40,069 nucleotides of DNA, taken from assembly GCA_005883675.1 (NCBI GenBank), contig VBCM01000108.1:1-40069 (forward strand), written 5' to 3'. A model generated the notes under the pieces. It ran no database searches. It worked only from the letters and a program-made list of their open reading frames with translations, and was not told where the DNA came from. This DNA comes from Betaproteobacteria bacterium (GTDB lineage Bacteria > Pseudomonadota > Gammaproteobacteria > Burkholderiales > SG8-39). The stretch's first letter is position 1. Each line of letters begins with the position of its first letter. Shown here in pieces: positions 24,914-33,022 of this stretch. Position numbers and translations under genes: made by a program.

Positions 24914-25629
24914 CCGGCGAGGCGCGTGGCGACGAACATGAGCGCCGCGCCGAGAGTGGTGAAGGCCATCAACACGATCGCCGTCCGCGGCGCGGCGCGC
25001 GAATGGGCCTCGGGCAAGATGTCCGCGGCGCCGATGTGGAACAGCAGCGTCGAAGCCGCGCCGATGACGGGCGCCGCGGCGTCCAGCACGAGCATCGCCA
25101 ATGAGCGCCGCTTGGTATTGCGATGGACCAGCATCAGGCTGACGGTATTGAGGCCGTCGCAAAAGTCGTGAGCGATGACGGCCATCGCCACGGTAACGCC
25201 GACCGTATTCGAAACCTGGAACCCGAGCCCGATGCCGACACCGTCCATGAAGCTGTGCCCGGCGAGCGCGAATGCCGAAAGCGCGCCGACCTGCGGATGA
25301 TGGTGCGACGCGTAGTCCGCCTCGTGCGTCTGGTGCACAAGCACGAACTTCTCCAGGCCGTGAAACAGCAGAAATCCCAGCACGAGGGCAATCATCGCGA
25401 CGGTCGGATCGATCGCATGCGCCTGCGCCAGGCGGAACGCCTCCGGGATGATGTCGAAGGCCACCACGCCGAGCAGCACGCCGGCCGTGAATGCCAGGAT
25501 GAAAGCAAGGAAGCGGGCAAAGCGCAGCGCGAGCAGGCCGCCCGTAAGCGTCGAGAAGGAGGCGACGATCGACAGCAATAAGGGGCTCACCCCCGCATCG
25601 TAGGTCAATGTATGTAGAATCGCGCGCAT
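24910..25629 (-). CDS. ZIP family divalent metal transporter
   Basis: Start is uncertain: ATG 25629 (used here) lies inside the start of the divergent small gene, and GTG 25590 would begin just before the first membrane helix ('VSPLLLSIVASFSTLTGG'). The protein has about eight hydrophobic segments. The two metal-site motifs of the ZIP family are clear: 'HSFMDGVGIGLGF' in helix 4 and 'HDFCDGLNTV' in helix 5, separated from a cytoplasmic His-containing loop 'HEADYASHHHP'. It should move Zn2+ or related cations into the cytoplasm. Neighbouring GTPase and zinc-type binding proteins support zinc. Confidence 0.88.
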   Translation of the reverse strand: MRAILHTLTYDAGVSPLLLSIVASFSTLTGGLLALRFARFLAFILAFTAGVLLGVVAFDIIPEAFRLAQAHAIDPTVAMIALVLGFLLFHGLEKFVLVHQTHEADYASHHHPQVGALSAFALAGHSFMDGVGIGLGFQVSNTVGVTVAMAVIAHDFCDGLNTVSLMLVHRNTKRRSLAMLVLDAAAPVIGAASTLLFHIGAADILPEAHSRAAPRTAIVLMAFTTLGAALMFVATRLAG

Positions 25630-25936
25630 GCTGGCCCACTTCGGCCGCGTACTGCTGGTCATCGCGGTGCTGCTCGCGCAGCAGACCGCGCTCGCGCATC
25701 AGTACTGGCACGCGTCGAAGCCGGTGCTCAGCGCCGACGCACAGAAGGCGCCCAAAGGCGACCGGCTCTGCAACCTGCATGACCTCCTCGGCACCGTGCT
25801 CGGTGTCGTCGGCGGCTCGCTCCAAGCGCCGGCGCTCCTCGAGCTCGATCACGCCGTCTTCGCCGCGGTCGCAACACAATCGCGCGAAGCGGCGACACTC
25901 GCTCCTCACTCTCGCGACCCGCCGCTGATCTCCTGA
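25628..25936 (+). CDS. Small exported Cys/His protein of the metal island
   Basis: ATG 25628 shares bases with the ATG of the divergent ZIP gene (the palindrome GCATGC). The 102-residue product has a signal peptide ('VLLVIAVLLAQQTALAH'). A mature region with 'HQYWHASKP' and 'RLCNLHDLLGTVLGVVGG' follows, where His and Cys could bind metal, then 'LELDHAVFAAV'. I do not recognise a named family. A TAGAAT box at 25614-25619 could serve as its -10. Its place between a ZIP transporter and an outer-membrane barrel suggests a periplasmic accessory for metal uptake; this is inference. Confidence 0.65.
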   Translation: MLAHFGRVLLVIAVLLAQQTALAHQYWHASKPVLSADAQKAPKGDRLCNLHDLLGTVLGVVGGSLQAPALLELDHAVFAAVATQSREAATLAPHSRDPPLIS

Positions 25937-25944
25937 CGCGGTTC

Positions 25945-25960
25945 ATCGGCGCGCGCCGAT
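25945..25960. promoter_or_regulatory. Perfect 16-bp palindrome upstream of the outer-membrane barrel gene
   Basis: ATCGGCGCGCGCCGAT is a perfect inverted repeat in the 61-base gap between the small Cys/His gene and the barrel gene, 38 bases before the ATG. Part of it is echoed immediately downstream (GGCGCGC). It could be a regulator site or a short intercistronic hairpin; no known operator matches. Confidence 0.3.
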
Positions 25961-25997
25961 AAGGCGCGCAACCCTGTTCCAGTAGAGGGAGACCCAA

Positions 25998-27332
25998 ATG
26001 CATCGCATTTTGCTGTGCGCCGTGGCACTTGCCATGGCGATGCCGGCAGCGCAGGCGCAGGAGTCGCTGCCGCAGATGCGCGACGAGCTGAAGAAGCTGC
26101 AGCAGCGCATCGACGAGCTGGAAGGCCGCGTGAAGGACGCCGAGAGCACGGCGACTCAGGCGGCGACCCAGGCCTCGAGCCGGCCGCAAGCGGAGAGCGC
26201 GCTCAATCCGGGCGTTTCCGTGATTCTCAACGGCGTGTACGCCAACCTGTCGCGCGATCCGGCCACTTACCGCATCAACGGCTTCGTGCCGACGATGGGC
26301 GACGTCGCACCGCCGACGCGCGGCTTCAGCCTCGGCGAATCGGAGCTCGCGTTCATGGCGAACATCGACCACATGTTCCGCGGCACGCTCATCGGCTCCA
26401 TCTCGCCCGACAACGACAGCATCGGTGTCGAAGAAGGCTACATCCAGACCATCGGGCTGTCGCACGGCTTCACCATCAAGGCGGGGCGCTTCTTCTCTGC
26501 CATCGGTTACCAGAACCAGATCCACGCGCATGCCTGGGACTTCACCGATGCGCCGCTCGCCATGCGCGTCTTTCTCGGCGGCCAGCTCAACGAGGACGGC
26601 ATCCAGTTCCGCTGGGTCGCGCCGACCGAGCTCTATTGGGACCTCGGCACGGAGCTCGGCCGCGGCCGGGCCTTCCCGGCGAGCCTGAGCGAAAGCGGCA
26701 AGAACGGCGCGGGCTCGCTCAACTTCTTCACGCACGTCGGCGGCGACATCGGCCAGAGCATCGCGTGGCAGACCGGTCTATCGCATTTGCGTACCAACCC
26801 GCGCGAGCGCACATTCGACGATCCCACGGCCGGCGTCAGCGACAGCTTCAATGGCACGAGCCGCTTGTGGGTCGCGAGCGGCATCCTCAAGTGGTCGCCG
26901 AACGGCAACCCGACGTACAACAACCTCAAGCTCCAGGGCGAGTACTTCCGCCGCAAGGAAGACGGGACGCTCGTTTTCGACAGCCCGGGCGCCGCGCTCG
27001 CCAATGGCTACGATTCGCGCCAGTCGGGCTGGTATGCGCAAGGCGTCTATCAGTTCCTGCCGACGTGGCGCGCGGGCTATCGCTACGACCGGCTCGACTC
27101 CGGTGCCGTCAGCATCGACACGTCGGCTTCCGGCCTCACGGCGGCGGACTTCCCGATCCTCGCCGGCTATAAGCCGAAGAAGCACAGCCTGATGGTCGAC
27201 TGGAGCCCGAGCGAGTTCAGCCGCATTCGCCTGCAGTACGCGCGGGACTATTCGCGCATGGGCCAGCCCGACAACCAGGTCTTCCTCCAATACATCGTCA
27301 GCCTGGGCGCGCATGGCGCGCACACGTTCTGA
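25998..27332 (+). CDS. Outer-membrane beta-barrel porin-like protein with N-terminal coiled coil
   Basis: ATG 25998 preceded by GAGGGAGA; 444 residues. A signal peptide ends at 'AAQAQ'. A heptad-like coiled coil follows (about 25-55, 'LPQMRDELKKLQQRIDELEGRV'), then a long region of alternating beta strands ending in Phe ('GAHGAHTF'), the outer-membrane insertion signal. The layout (coiled coil then barrel) matches the OprO/OprP-like or 'zinc-regulon' porins of betaproteobacteria. It lies 8 bases before a zinc-type binding protein gene, which suggests it lets metal or a metallophore across the outer membrane. Substrate not determinable. Confidence 0.85.
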   Translation: MHRILLCAVALAMAMPAAQAQESLPQMRDELKKLQQRIDELEGRVKDAESTATQAATQASSRPQAESALNPGVSVILNGVYANLSRDPATYRINGFVPTMGDVAPPTRGFSLGESELAFMANIDHMFRGTLIGSISPDNDSIGVEEGYIQTIGLSHGFTIKAGRFFSAIGYQNQIHAHAWDFTDAPLAMRVFLGGQLNEDGIQFRWVAPTELYWDLGTELGRGRAFPASLSESGKNGAGSLNFFTHVGGDIGQSIAWQTGLSHLRTNPRERTFDDPTAGVSDSFNGTSRLWVASGILKWSPNGNPTYNNLKLQGEYFRRKEDGTLVFDSPGAALANGYDSRQSGWYAQGVYQFLPTWRAGYRYDRLDSGAVSIDTSASGLTAADFPILAGYKPKKHSLMVDWSPSEFSRIRLQYARDYSRMGQPDNQVFLQYIVSLGAHGAHTF

Positions 27333-27340
27333 GGACAAAC

Positions 27341-28246
27341 ATGAAAACTGCACTCAAGGTATTGCTCGCTTCATTCGCCGCGGCGCTGGCCTGGCCGGCG
27401 CTGGCGGCGCTCAATGTCTTTGCCTGCGAGCCGGAGTGGGCCGCGCTGGCACAGGAACTGGGCGGCGACAAGGTCTCCGTGTTTTCGGCGGTGACGCCGC
27501 TACAGGATCCGCATCGCTTGGAAGCGCGGCCGAGCCTCATCTCGCGCATGCGGGGCGCCGACCTGGTGATCTGTTCTGGCTCGGAGCTCGAGATCGGTTG
27601 GCTGCCACTGCTCTTCACGCAGAGCGGAAACGACCGCATTCAGCCGGGCTCGCCCGGTTATATCGAAGCTTCGCAATTCGTCGTCAAGCTCGAGATCCCG
27701 AAGGTGGTGGACCGTGCGCTCGGGGACATCCATCCGTCCGGTAATCCGCACATCCATCTCGATCCGCGCAACATCGCTAAGGTAGGCGACGTCGTCACCG
27801 AGCGGTTCGTGGAGATTGATGCACGCGATGCGGACTACTATCGCTCGCGCGCCGAAGACTTCAACAAGCGCTGGGAGCAGGCGATGCAGAAATGGCGGCA
27901 GGAAGCGCAGCCGCTGAAGGGCATGCCGATCGTTGTCTACCACAAGGACATGTCGTACTTCATCAACTGGGCCAGTATGCGCGAAGCGGGCAGCCTGGAG
28001 CCGAAGCCCGGCATCCCGCCGACGCCCACGCATCTCGCCGAGCTCGTCGAGCGCATGAAGCGCAGTCCCGCGAAGGCGGTGGTCTATTCGCCTTACAACA
28101 ATCCGGGCGCGGCGCAGTTCCTTTCGCAACGAGCGAACATTCCGATCGTGCCGCTGCCCTTCACGGTCGGCGGCACGCCGAAAGCGAAGGATCTTTTCGG
28201 CCTGTTCGACGACACCATCGAGCGTCTAGTCGCCGCGAACAAGTGA
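27341..28246 (+). CDS. Zinc/manganese-type ABC substrate-binding protein (ZnuA-like), copy 1
   Basis: ATG 27341; 301 residues with a signal peptide ending 'ALAALN'. It belongs to the cluster A-I metal-binding proteins. Candidate ligands are His58 ('QDPHRLEARPS'), His139 in 'GNPHIHLDPRN' and His201 in 'VYHKDMSYF', plus an acidic residue near 'LEPKPGIPP'. The usual His-rich flexible loop of ZnuA is missing. A second copy closely similar along its whole length lies at 29992-30924. The C-terminal 'FTVGGTPKAKDLFGLFDDTIERL' is shared by both. Confidence 0.88.
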   Translation: MKTALKVLLASFAAALAWPALAALNVFACEPEWAALAQELGGDKVSVFSAVTPLQDPHRLEARPSLISRMRGADLVICSGSELEIGWLPLLFTQSGNDRIQPGSPGYIEASQFVVKLEIPKVVDRALGDIHPSGNPHIHLDPRNIAKVGDVVTERFVEIDARDADYYRSRAEDFNKRWEQAMQKWRQEAQPLKGMPIVVYHKDMSYFINWASMREAGSLEPKPGIPPTPTHLAELVERMKRSPAKAVVYSPYNNPGAAQFLSQRANIPIVPLPFTVGGTPKAKDLFGLFDDTIERLVAANK

Positions 28247-28602
28247 TCGCCGAAACCGAGTGGCGGATCGCGGCGCTCTGCGCCCTTGCATGGCTCTGCG
28301 GCTGCGCCATGGTTTACGAGGGGAAGTACGATTGGGATCAAGGCTGGCGGGTCGGACGGGTGATCCGATTCGGCCCGGGCATGACGGTGGCCCAGCCTGC
28401 GGGCGACGATTGCAGGCAGCAAGCATCGCCTGCCGACATGGCGAGAACGTCTTACGCGGAGGTGGCGTATCAAACCGAGGGACGATGGCTGCGTCATCGC
28501 GTCGTGCCGATCCCGCAAGACATGGCCATCAAGGAGGGGCAGACGGTCTACATCAACATCGGCACTTGTGGGAGCCTTGTTCAGGCGTCCGGCCGTTCAT
28601 AA
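28243..28602 (+). CDS. Small putative lipoprotein
   Basis: GTG 28243 overlaps the stop of the binding-protein gene (GTGA); 119 residues. A hydrophobic N-terminus leads into 'LAWLCGC', with a lipobox-like L-C-G-C and lipidation at Cys21. The mature protein has 'YEGKYDWDQGWRVGRVIRFG' and 'IKEGQTVYINIG', plus two further Cys in 'GDDCRQQ' and 'GTCGSLVQ'. I do not recognise the family. Its stop directly precedes the permease start (TAA then GTG), so it sits within the transport operon; it may tether or assist the binding protein. Confidence 0.65.
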   Translation: MIAETEWRIAALCALAWLCGCAMVYEGKYDWDQGWRVGRVIRFGPGMTVAQPAGDDCRQQASPADMARTSYAEVAYQTEGRWLRHRVVPIPQDMAIKEGQTVYINIGTCGSLVQASGRS

Positions 28603-29364
28603 GTGATCGTCGACTCTGCGGAGTGGGGAATCCTGTGGCCGGCATTTATCGCCGGCGTGCTGGTCACAGCGACCCACGTGCCACTGGGGATGCAGGTGCT
28701 CGATCGCGGCATCGTGTTCATCGATCTCGCGATCGCGCAGGTCGCCGCGTTCGGCGTCATCCTCGCCGACTACCTCGGCTGGTCGCCGACCGGCATCGCG
28801 GTGCAGGTGGCGGCGCTCAGCGCCGCGCTCGTATGCGCGGCACTGCTCACCTGGACCGACAATCGCTGGCCGCAGGTGCAGGAGGCGATCATCGGCGTCG
28901 TGTTCGTGATGGCCTCGAGCGCGGCGATCCTGGTGCTCGCCAAGAATCCGCATGGCAGCGAGAACTTGAAGGACCTGCTCTCGGGCCAGATCCTGTGGGT
29001 GCATCCCGCGCGCCTGCCGTACGACGCGCTTTTCTACGCCGTGATCCTTGCGCTTTGGTTCGGCTTTCGCGAGCGGCTGGGGCGCATCGGCTTCTACGTG
29101 CTTTTCGGCTGCGCGGTGACCGTGTCTGTGCAACTGGTCGGGCTGTTCCTCGTTTTCACCACGCTGGTGCTGCCGGCACTCGCCACCTTCTATTCGCGCA
29201 ACCGGCGCCTGCTCAAGGCGTATGCGGTGGGCGTGCTGGGATACGCAGCAGGCCTCCTGGTATCGGTCGTCACCGATCTGCCATCGGGGGCGATGATCGT
29301 CTGCGCCATCGTCGCGGTCGGAATCGTGTTCGCGGCGCTCCTCACGCCGCGCACGGCGGCATGA
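28603..29364 (+). CDS. Metal ABC transporter permease (ABC-3/ZnuB-like)
   Basis: GTG 28603 directly follows the lipoprotein stop; 253 residues with about eight hydrophobic segments. 'HVPLGMQVLDRGIVFIDLAIAQVAAFGVIL' matches the ABC-3 permease signature ('h..LG..vl.rg..f...al.h..l.G'), and 'FLVFTTLVLPALATFYSRNRR' is the ZnuB/MntB late-helix motif. It should import the metal delivered by the nearby binding proteins. No ATPase (ZnuC-like) gene is present from 23,900 to 31,000 on either strand. Confidence 0.88.
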   Translation: MIVDSAEWGILWPAFIAGVLVTATHVPLGMQVLDRGIVFIDLAIAQVAAFGVILADYLGWSPTGIAVQVAALSAALVCAALLTWTDNRWPQVQEAIIGVVFVMASSAAILVLAKNPHGSENLKDLLSGQILWVHPARLPYDALFYAVILALWFGFRERLGRIGFYVLFGCAVTVSVQLVGLFLVFTTLVLPALATFYSRNRRLLKAYAVGVLGYAAGLLVSVVTDLPSGAMIVCAIVAVGIVFAALLTPRTAA

Positions 29365-29378
29365 GATCGCGCGCCTAG

Positions 29379-29990
29379 GTGGCGCATTTCCGCCGCCAGC
29401 TCGCTGGCGCCGCGGCGCTCAATGGCGCGATCTTCGTCGTCGAGGCGGTTGCGGGCTACGGGGCCAACAGCCTCAGCCTGCTGATGGACGCCGTCCATAA
29501 CCTCTCGGACCAGGCGGCGCTGGTGCTCCTCTATCTCGCGCTCCTGCTCTCCTCCGGGGTTTCGCGCGCGCTCGTGCGCTCGGCGAATCTTTTCAACTCG
29601 GTGGGCCTGATGGCAGTGAGTGCGCTGCTTCTCTGGCAGGCGGCAGAACGTGTCCTTGCTCCGATGCCGGTCATGGGCGCCGTGCCCGCGATCGTCGGCT
29701 TGGCAGCCGCCGTGGGCAATTGGGGCGTGGCACGCCTGTTGCGCGAGCCGGCGCGTGGCAATCCAGCCGTGCGCCTTGCCTACCTCCACAACTTGGGAGA
29801 TATGTGGGTGTCGCTCGCCCCGGTGGTTGCCGGAATACTCGTCACGGCGACCGGCTACTTCATCTGCGACGCGCTGCTGGCGGGAGCGATTGCGCTATGG
29901 ATCGCGGGCACTACGCTGCGAGAGGTCGCGGCCTCGCGCGACGAGCTGATCTGGCCGGAAAAGCTCCATTGCGGGCATCCCACGCTATAG
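29379..29990 (+). CDS. Short cation diffusion facilitator (CDF) family protein
   Basis: GTG 29379; 203 residues. The transmembrane metal site is conserved: 'DAVHNLSDQAAL' (HxxxD) in helix 2 and 'YLHNLGDMWVS' in helix 5. 'NGAIFVVEAVAGYGANSLSLL' is the family N-terminus. The cytoplasmic C-terminal domain is missing: the protein ends about 35 residues after the last helix ('WPEKLHCGHPTL'), against 290-320 residues for typical CDF proteins. CDF proteins export Zn, Cd or Co. Finding one inside an uptake operon is unusual; it may buffer excess import or act with altered direction. Confidence 0.82.
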   Translation: MAHFRRQLAGAAALNGAIFVVEAVAGYGANSLSLLMDAVHNLSDQAALVLLYLALLLSSGVSRALVRSANLFNSVGLMAVSALLLWQAAERVLAPMPVMGAVPAIVGLAAAVGNWGVARLLREPARGNPAVRLAYLHNLGDMWVSLAPVVAGILVTATGYFICDALLAGAIALWIAGTTLREVAASRDELIWPEKLHCGHPTL

Positions 29991-29991
29991 G

Positions 29992-30924
29992 ATGGCGACA
30001 GCCATGCATCTGCTGCGCACAGCATTACTGGCCTTTGCAGCACTTCTCGTGGCGCGGCCGGCGCTCGCCACGCACAGCGTGTTTGCCTGCGAGCCCGAAT
30101 GGGCGGCGCTCGCGCAAGAGCTCGGCGGCGCGCAGCTCACGGTGTTCTCCGCGACGACCGCGTTCCAGGACCATCATCGCATCGAGGCAAAGCCGAGCTT
30201 GATCGCGCGCATCCGCGGTGCCGACCTGGTGGTCTGCACCGGTGCGGAGGTGGAAATCGCCTGGCTGCCGATCCTGTTCACGCAGTCCGGAAACGATCGC
30301 ATCCAGCCCGGCACTCCCGGGTATCTCGAGGCCGCGCAATACGTGGCGAAGATCGAAATACCGCGGGTGATCGACCGCGCACTCGGCGACATGCATCCGG
30401 CCGGGAACCCGCACATTCATCTCGACCCGCGCAACATTGCGAAGATCGCCGATGTGCTTTCCTCTCGGCTCGCGGAGCTTGATCCCGCGAACGCGGAGCT
30501 GTACAGACAACGCCTGCAATCGTTTCAAGAACGCTGGCAGCAAGCGATCAAGCGGTGGCAGGCGGAGGCCATGCCGCTCAAGGACGTGCCGCTCGTCGTC
30601 TATCACAAGGACTATTCGTACATGATCCGGTGGCTGGGCATGCGGGAGGTCGGCACGCTCGAGCCGAAGCCCGGGATCCCGCCCACGCCGAGCCATCTTG
30701 CGGAGCTCGTCGAGCGCGCCAAGCGCGATCGGCCGAAGGCGGTCGTCTATTCGCCATATCAGAACGTGAGAGCGGTGGACTTTTTCGCCGGGCGCACCGG
30801 CGTGCCCAAAGTGATGCTGCCCTTTAGCGTCGGCGGCACGCCGAAGGCAAAGGATCTGTTCGGTTTGTACGACGACTGCATCGAACGGCTTCTCGTCGCG
30901 GCGACCGGACGCGGGCCCGATTGA
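29992..30924 (+). CDS. Zinc/manganese-type ABC substrate-binding protein (ZnuA-like), copy 2
   Basis: ATG 29992 is one base after the CDF stop; ATG 30004 with AGGA upstream gives a tidier signal peptide ('ALLVARPALAT'). The 310-residue product repeats copy 1 almost motif for motif: 'FACEPEWAALAQELGG', 'GNPHIHLDPRNIAK', 'VYHKDYSYMIRW' and 'VGGTPKAKDLFGLYDDC'. It has a His pair ('QDHHRIEAKPS') where copy 1 has a single His. The two copies flank the lipoprotein, permease and CDF genes, pointing to duplication and possible divergence in metal affinity. Confidence 0.88.
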   Translation: MATAMHLLRTALLAFAALLVARPALATHSVFACEPEWAALAQELGGAQLTVFSATTAFQDHHRIEAKPSLIARIRGADLVVCTGAEVEIAWLPILFTQSGNDRIQPGTPGYLEAAQYVAKIEIPRVIDRALGDMHPAGNPHIHLDPRNIAKIADVLSSRLAELDPANAELYRQRLQSFQERWQQAIKRWQAEAMPLKDVPLVVYHKDYSYMIRWLGMREVGTLEPKPGIPPTPSHLAELVERAKRDRPKAVVYSPYQNVRAVDFFAGRTGVPKVMLPFSVGGTPKAKDLFGLYDDCIERLLVAATGRGPD

Positions 30925-30975
30925 TCCGGGCTTGAATTCCCGGGCACCCTCCTCAAGATAAGCGGTCTCAACTCC

Positions 30976-31515
30976 ATGCCAGAAGAATTCCACGGCACCA
31001 CCATTCTTTCCGTGCGCCGCGGGTCGAGCGTCGCGCTCGGCGGCGACGGACAGGTGACGCTCGGTCAGGTCATCGTCAAGGGCGGCGCAAAGAAGGTGCG
31101 CCGTCTGCATCAGGACCAGATCCTCGCGGGTTTCGCCGGCGGCACGGCGGACGCCTTCACGCTCTTCGAGCGCTTCGAGGCGAAGCTCGACAAGCACCAG
31201 GGCAATCTCATGCGCTCCGCGGTCGAGCTCGCCAAGGACTGGCGCACCGATCGCATCCTGCGCCGCCTGGAGGCGATGCTGGTGGTCGCCGATCGGGAGC
31301 ATTCGCTCATCATCACCGGCGCGGGCGACGTGCTCGAGCCGGAGCTCGGTATCGTCGCCATCGGCTCGGGCGGGCCGTACGCGCAGAGCGCGGCGCTCGC
31401 GCTGCTGCAGAACACGCAGCTCGGCGCGCGCGACATCGTCGAAAGAGCGCTCGCCATCGCCGCCGACCTCTGCATCTACACCAATCACCAGCGGACCATC
31501 GAGGTTCTGGAATGA
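30976..31515 (+). CDS. hslV: ATP-dependent protease proteolytic subunit HslV
   Basis: ATG 30976; 179 residues. '[15 protein letters not shown]' places the catalytic Thr at residue 8 after autocleavage, and 'GGDGQVTLG', '[16 protein letters not shown]' and '[15 protein letters not shown]' are HslV signatures. It forms the double-hexameric chamber of the HslUV protease. The upstream gap (30925-30975) has a CCGGG...CCCGG hairpin, which may end the metal operon. It overlaps hslU by ATGA. Confidence 0.97.
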   Translation: MPEEFHGTTILSVRRGSSVALGGDGQVTLGQVIVKGGAKKVRRLHQDQILAGFAGGTADAFTLFERFEAKLDKHQGNLMRSAVELAKDWRTDRILRRLEAMLVVADREHSLIITGAGDVLEPELGIVAIGSGGPYAQSAALALLQNTQLGARDIVERALAIAADLCIYTNHQRTIEVLE

Positions 31516-32852
31516 GCGGCCTCATTGGATCAATGCAGCCGCAGGAAATCGTCCATGAGCTGGACAAGTACATCGTCGGGCAGGGAAGAGCCAAGCGCGC
31601 GGTGGCGATCGCGCTGCGCAACCGCTGGCGGCGTCTGCAGGTGGCAGAGCCGCTGCGCCAGGAGATCACGCCGAAGAACATCCTGATGATCGGTCCTACC
31701 GGCGTCGGCAAGACCGAGATCGCGCGGCGCCTGGCGAGGCTCGCAGACGCACCGTTCATCAAGGTGGAGGCGACCAAGTTCACCGAGGTCGGCTATGTCG
31801 GGCGTGATGTCGACACCATCGTGCGCGACCTCGTGGAGATCAGCGTCAAGCAGACGCGCGAGCAGGCGATGAAGCGCATGCGCGCGCGCGCGCAGGAGGC
31901 GGCCGAGGAGCGCATCCTCGACGTGCTGCTGCCCACCGCGCGCGGCGTGGGCTTCCAGGAGCGCGAGGGAGAGGAGAGCGTCACGCGCCAGAAGTTCCGC
32001 AAGCGGCTGCGCGAGGGCGAGCTCGACGACAAGGAGATCGACATCGAGGTGGCGGCGACGAGCCCGCAGATGGAGATCCTCGCGCCGCCGGGCATGGAGG
32101 AGCTCACCTCACAGATCCAGGGCATGCTCGCCAACTTGGGTGGCGGCCGCCGCCGGCTGCGGCGCATGAGGATCCGCGAGGCGGCCGAGATCCTCACCGA
32201 GGAGGAGGCGGCGCGCCTGGTGAACGACGACGAGCTGAAGAGCCGCGCGCTTACCAATGCGGAGCAGAACGGCATCGTGTTCCTCGATGAGATCGACAAG
32301 ATCACGAGCCGCTCGGAAGTGCAGGGAGCCGATGTCTCGCGTCAGGGCGTGCAGCGCGACCTGCTGCCGCTCGTGGAGGGCACCACCGTCTCGACGCGCT
32401 ACGGCATGGTGAAGACCGACCACATCCTCTTCATCGCTTCGGGCGCCTTTCATCTCGCCAAGCCCTCCGATCTCATCCCCGAGCTGCAGGGCCGCTTTCC
32501 CATCCGGGTGGAGCTGGACTCGCTATCGGTGGACGACTTCGAGCGCATCCTCACCGCCACCGACGCGAGCCAGGTGAAGCAATACCAGGCGCTCCTCGCC
32601 ACCGAGGGTGTGCAGCTTGATTTCAAGCCGGCGGCGATCCGGCGGCTCGCGCAGATCGCATACCAAGTAAACGAGAAGACGGAGAACATCGGGGCGCGGC
32701 GGCTCTACACCGTGCTGGAGAAGCTGCTGGAGGAGATTTCCTTCGAGGCCGGACGCCGCGGCCCGGGCGAGATCACCATCGATGCGGCGTACGTCGATGC
32801 GCGGCTCGCCGAGCTCGCTAAGGACGAGGATCTGGCGCGCTACGTTCTCTGA
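31512..32852 (+). CDS. hslU: ATP-dependent protease ATPase subunit HslU
   Basis: ATG 31512 in the hslV stop; 446 residues, normal length. Walker A '[15 protein letters not shown]' and '[18 protein letters not shown]' (pore loop GYVG) come first, then the I-domain of about 130 residues rich in Glu/Arg. Walker B is '[11 protein letters not shown]', with '[11 protein letters not shown]' as the arginine-finger region. The C-terminal 'EDLARYVL' tail activates HslV. It unfolds substrates for HslV. Confidence 0.98.
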   Translation: MSGLIGSMQPQEIVHELDKYIVGQGRAKRAVAIALRNRWRRLQVAEPLRQEITPKNILMIGPTGVGKTEIARRLARLADAPFIKVEATKFTEVGYVGRDVDTIVRDLVEISVKQTREQAMKRMRARAQEAAEERILDVLLPTARGVGFQEREGEESVTRQKFRKRLREGELDDKEIDIEVAATSPQMEILAPPGMEELTSQIQGMLANLGGGRRRLRRMRIREAAEILTEEEAARLVNDDELKSRALTNAEQNGIVFLDEIDKITSRSEVQGADVSRQGVQRDLLPLVEGTTVSTRYGMVKTDHILFIASGAFHLAKPSDLIPELQGRFPIRVELDSLSVDDFERILTATDASQVKQYQALLATEGVQLDFKPAAIRRLAQIAYQVNEKTENIGARRLYTVLEKLLEEISFEAGRRGPGEITIDAAYVDARLAELAKDEDLARYVL

Positions 32853-32948
32853 GCGCGAGCTCCAGGCACTCGGGGCACAGGCACCCGAGCCCCGGCATGG
32901 GCTCTAGCTGCACAGGCGAGCTCCTTCATTGGCCGGAGCTTACCGGGG

Positions 32949-32975
32949 CTTGAAATCGGCCCCGATGCCCCTACC
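32949..32975 (+). promoter_or_regulatory. Probable RpoH (sigma32) heat-shock promoter of the small heat-shock gene
   Basis: CTTGAAA (32949-32955), 12 bases, then CCCCTACC (32968-32975) approximates the sigma32 pattern CTTGAAA - about 13 - CCCCATNT. It sits about 50 bases before the Hsp20 ATG. The 170-base hslU-hsp20 gap also holds GAGCCC-CGGCAT-GGGCTC (32887-32904), which may end hslU, and a CCTGTCCC...GGGGCAGG hairpin (32974-32995) overlapping the transcription start region. Confidence 0.55.
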
Positions 32976-33022
32976 TGTCCCCTGCACGGGGCAGGAGCCC
33001 CATAGCGAAAGGAGACATCCAT

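Noticed and set aside
30925-30975. Sigma32 promoter before hslV
   Set aside because: A CTTGAAT box is present but no CCCCAT-like -10 lies at 13-15 bases; the same bases form a short CCGGG hairpin instead.
32855-32930. Repeat of GCGAGCTCC at two places in the hslU-hsp20 gap
   Set aside because: Two 9-base copies in GC-rich DNA are not enough to call a repeat element or operator.
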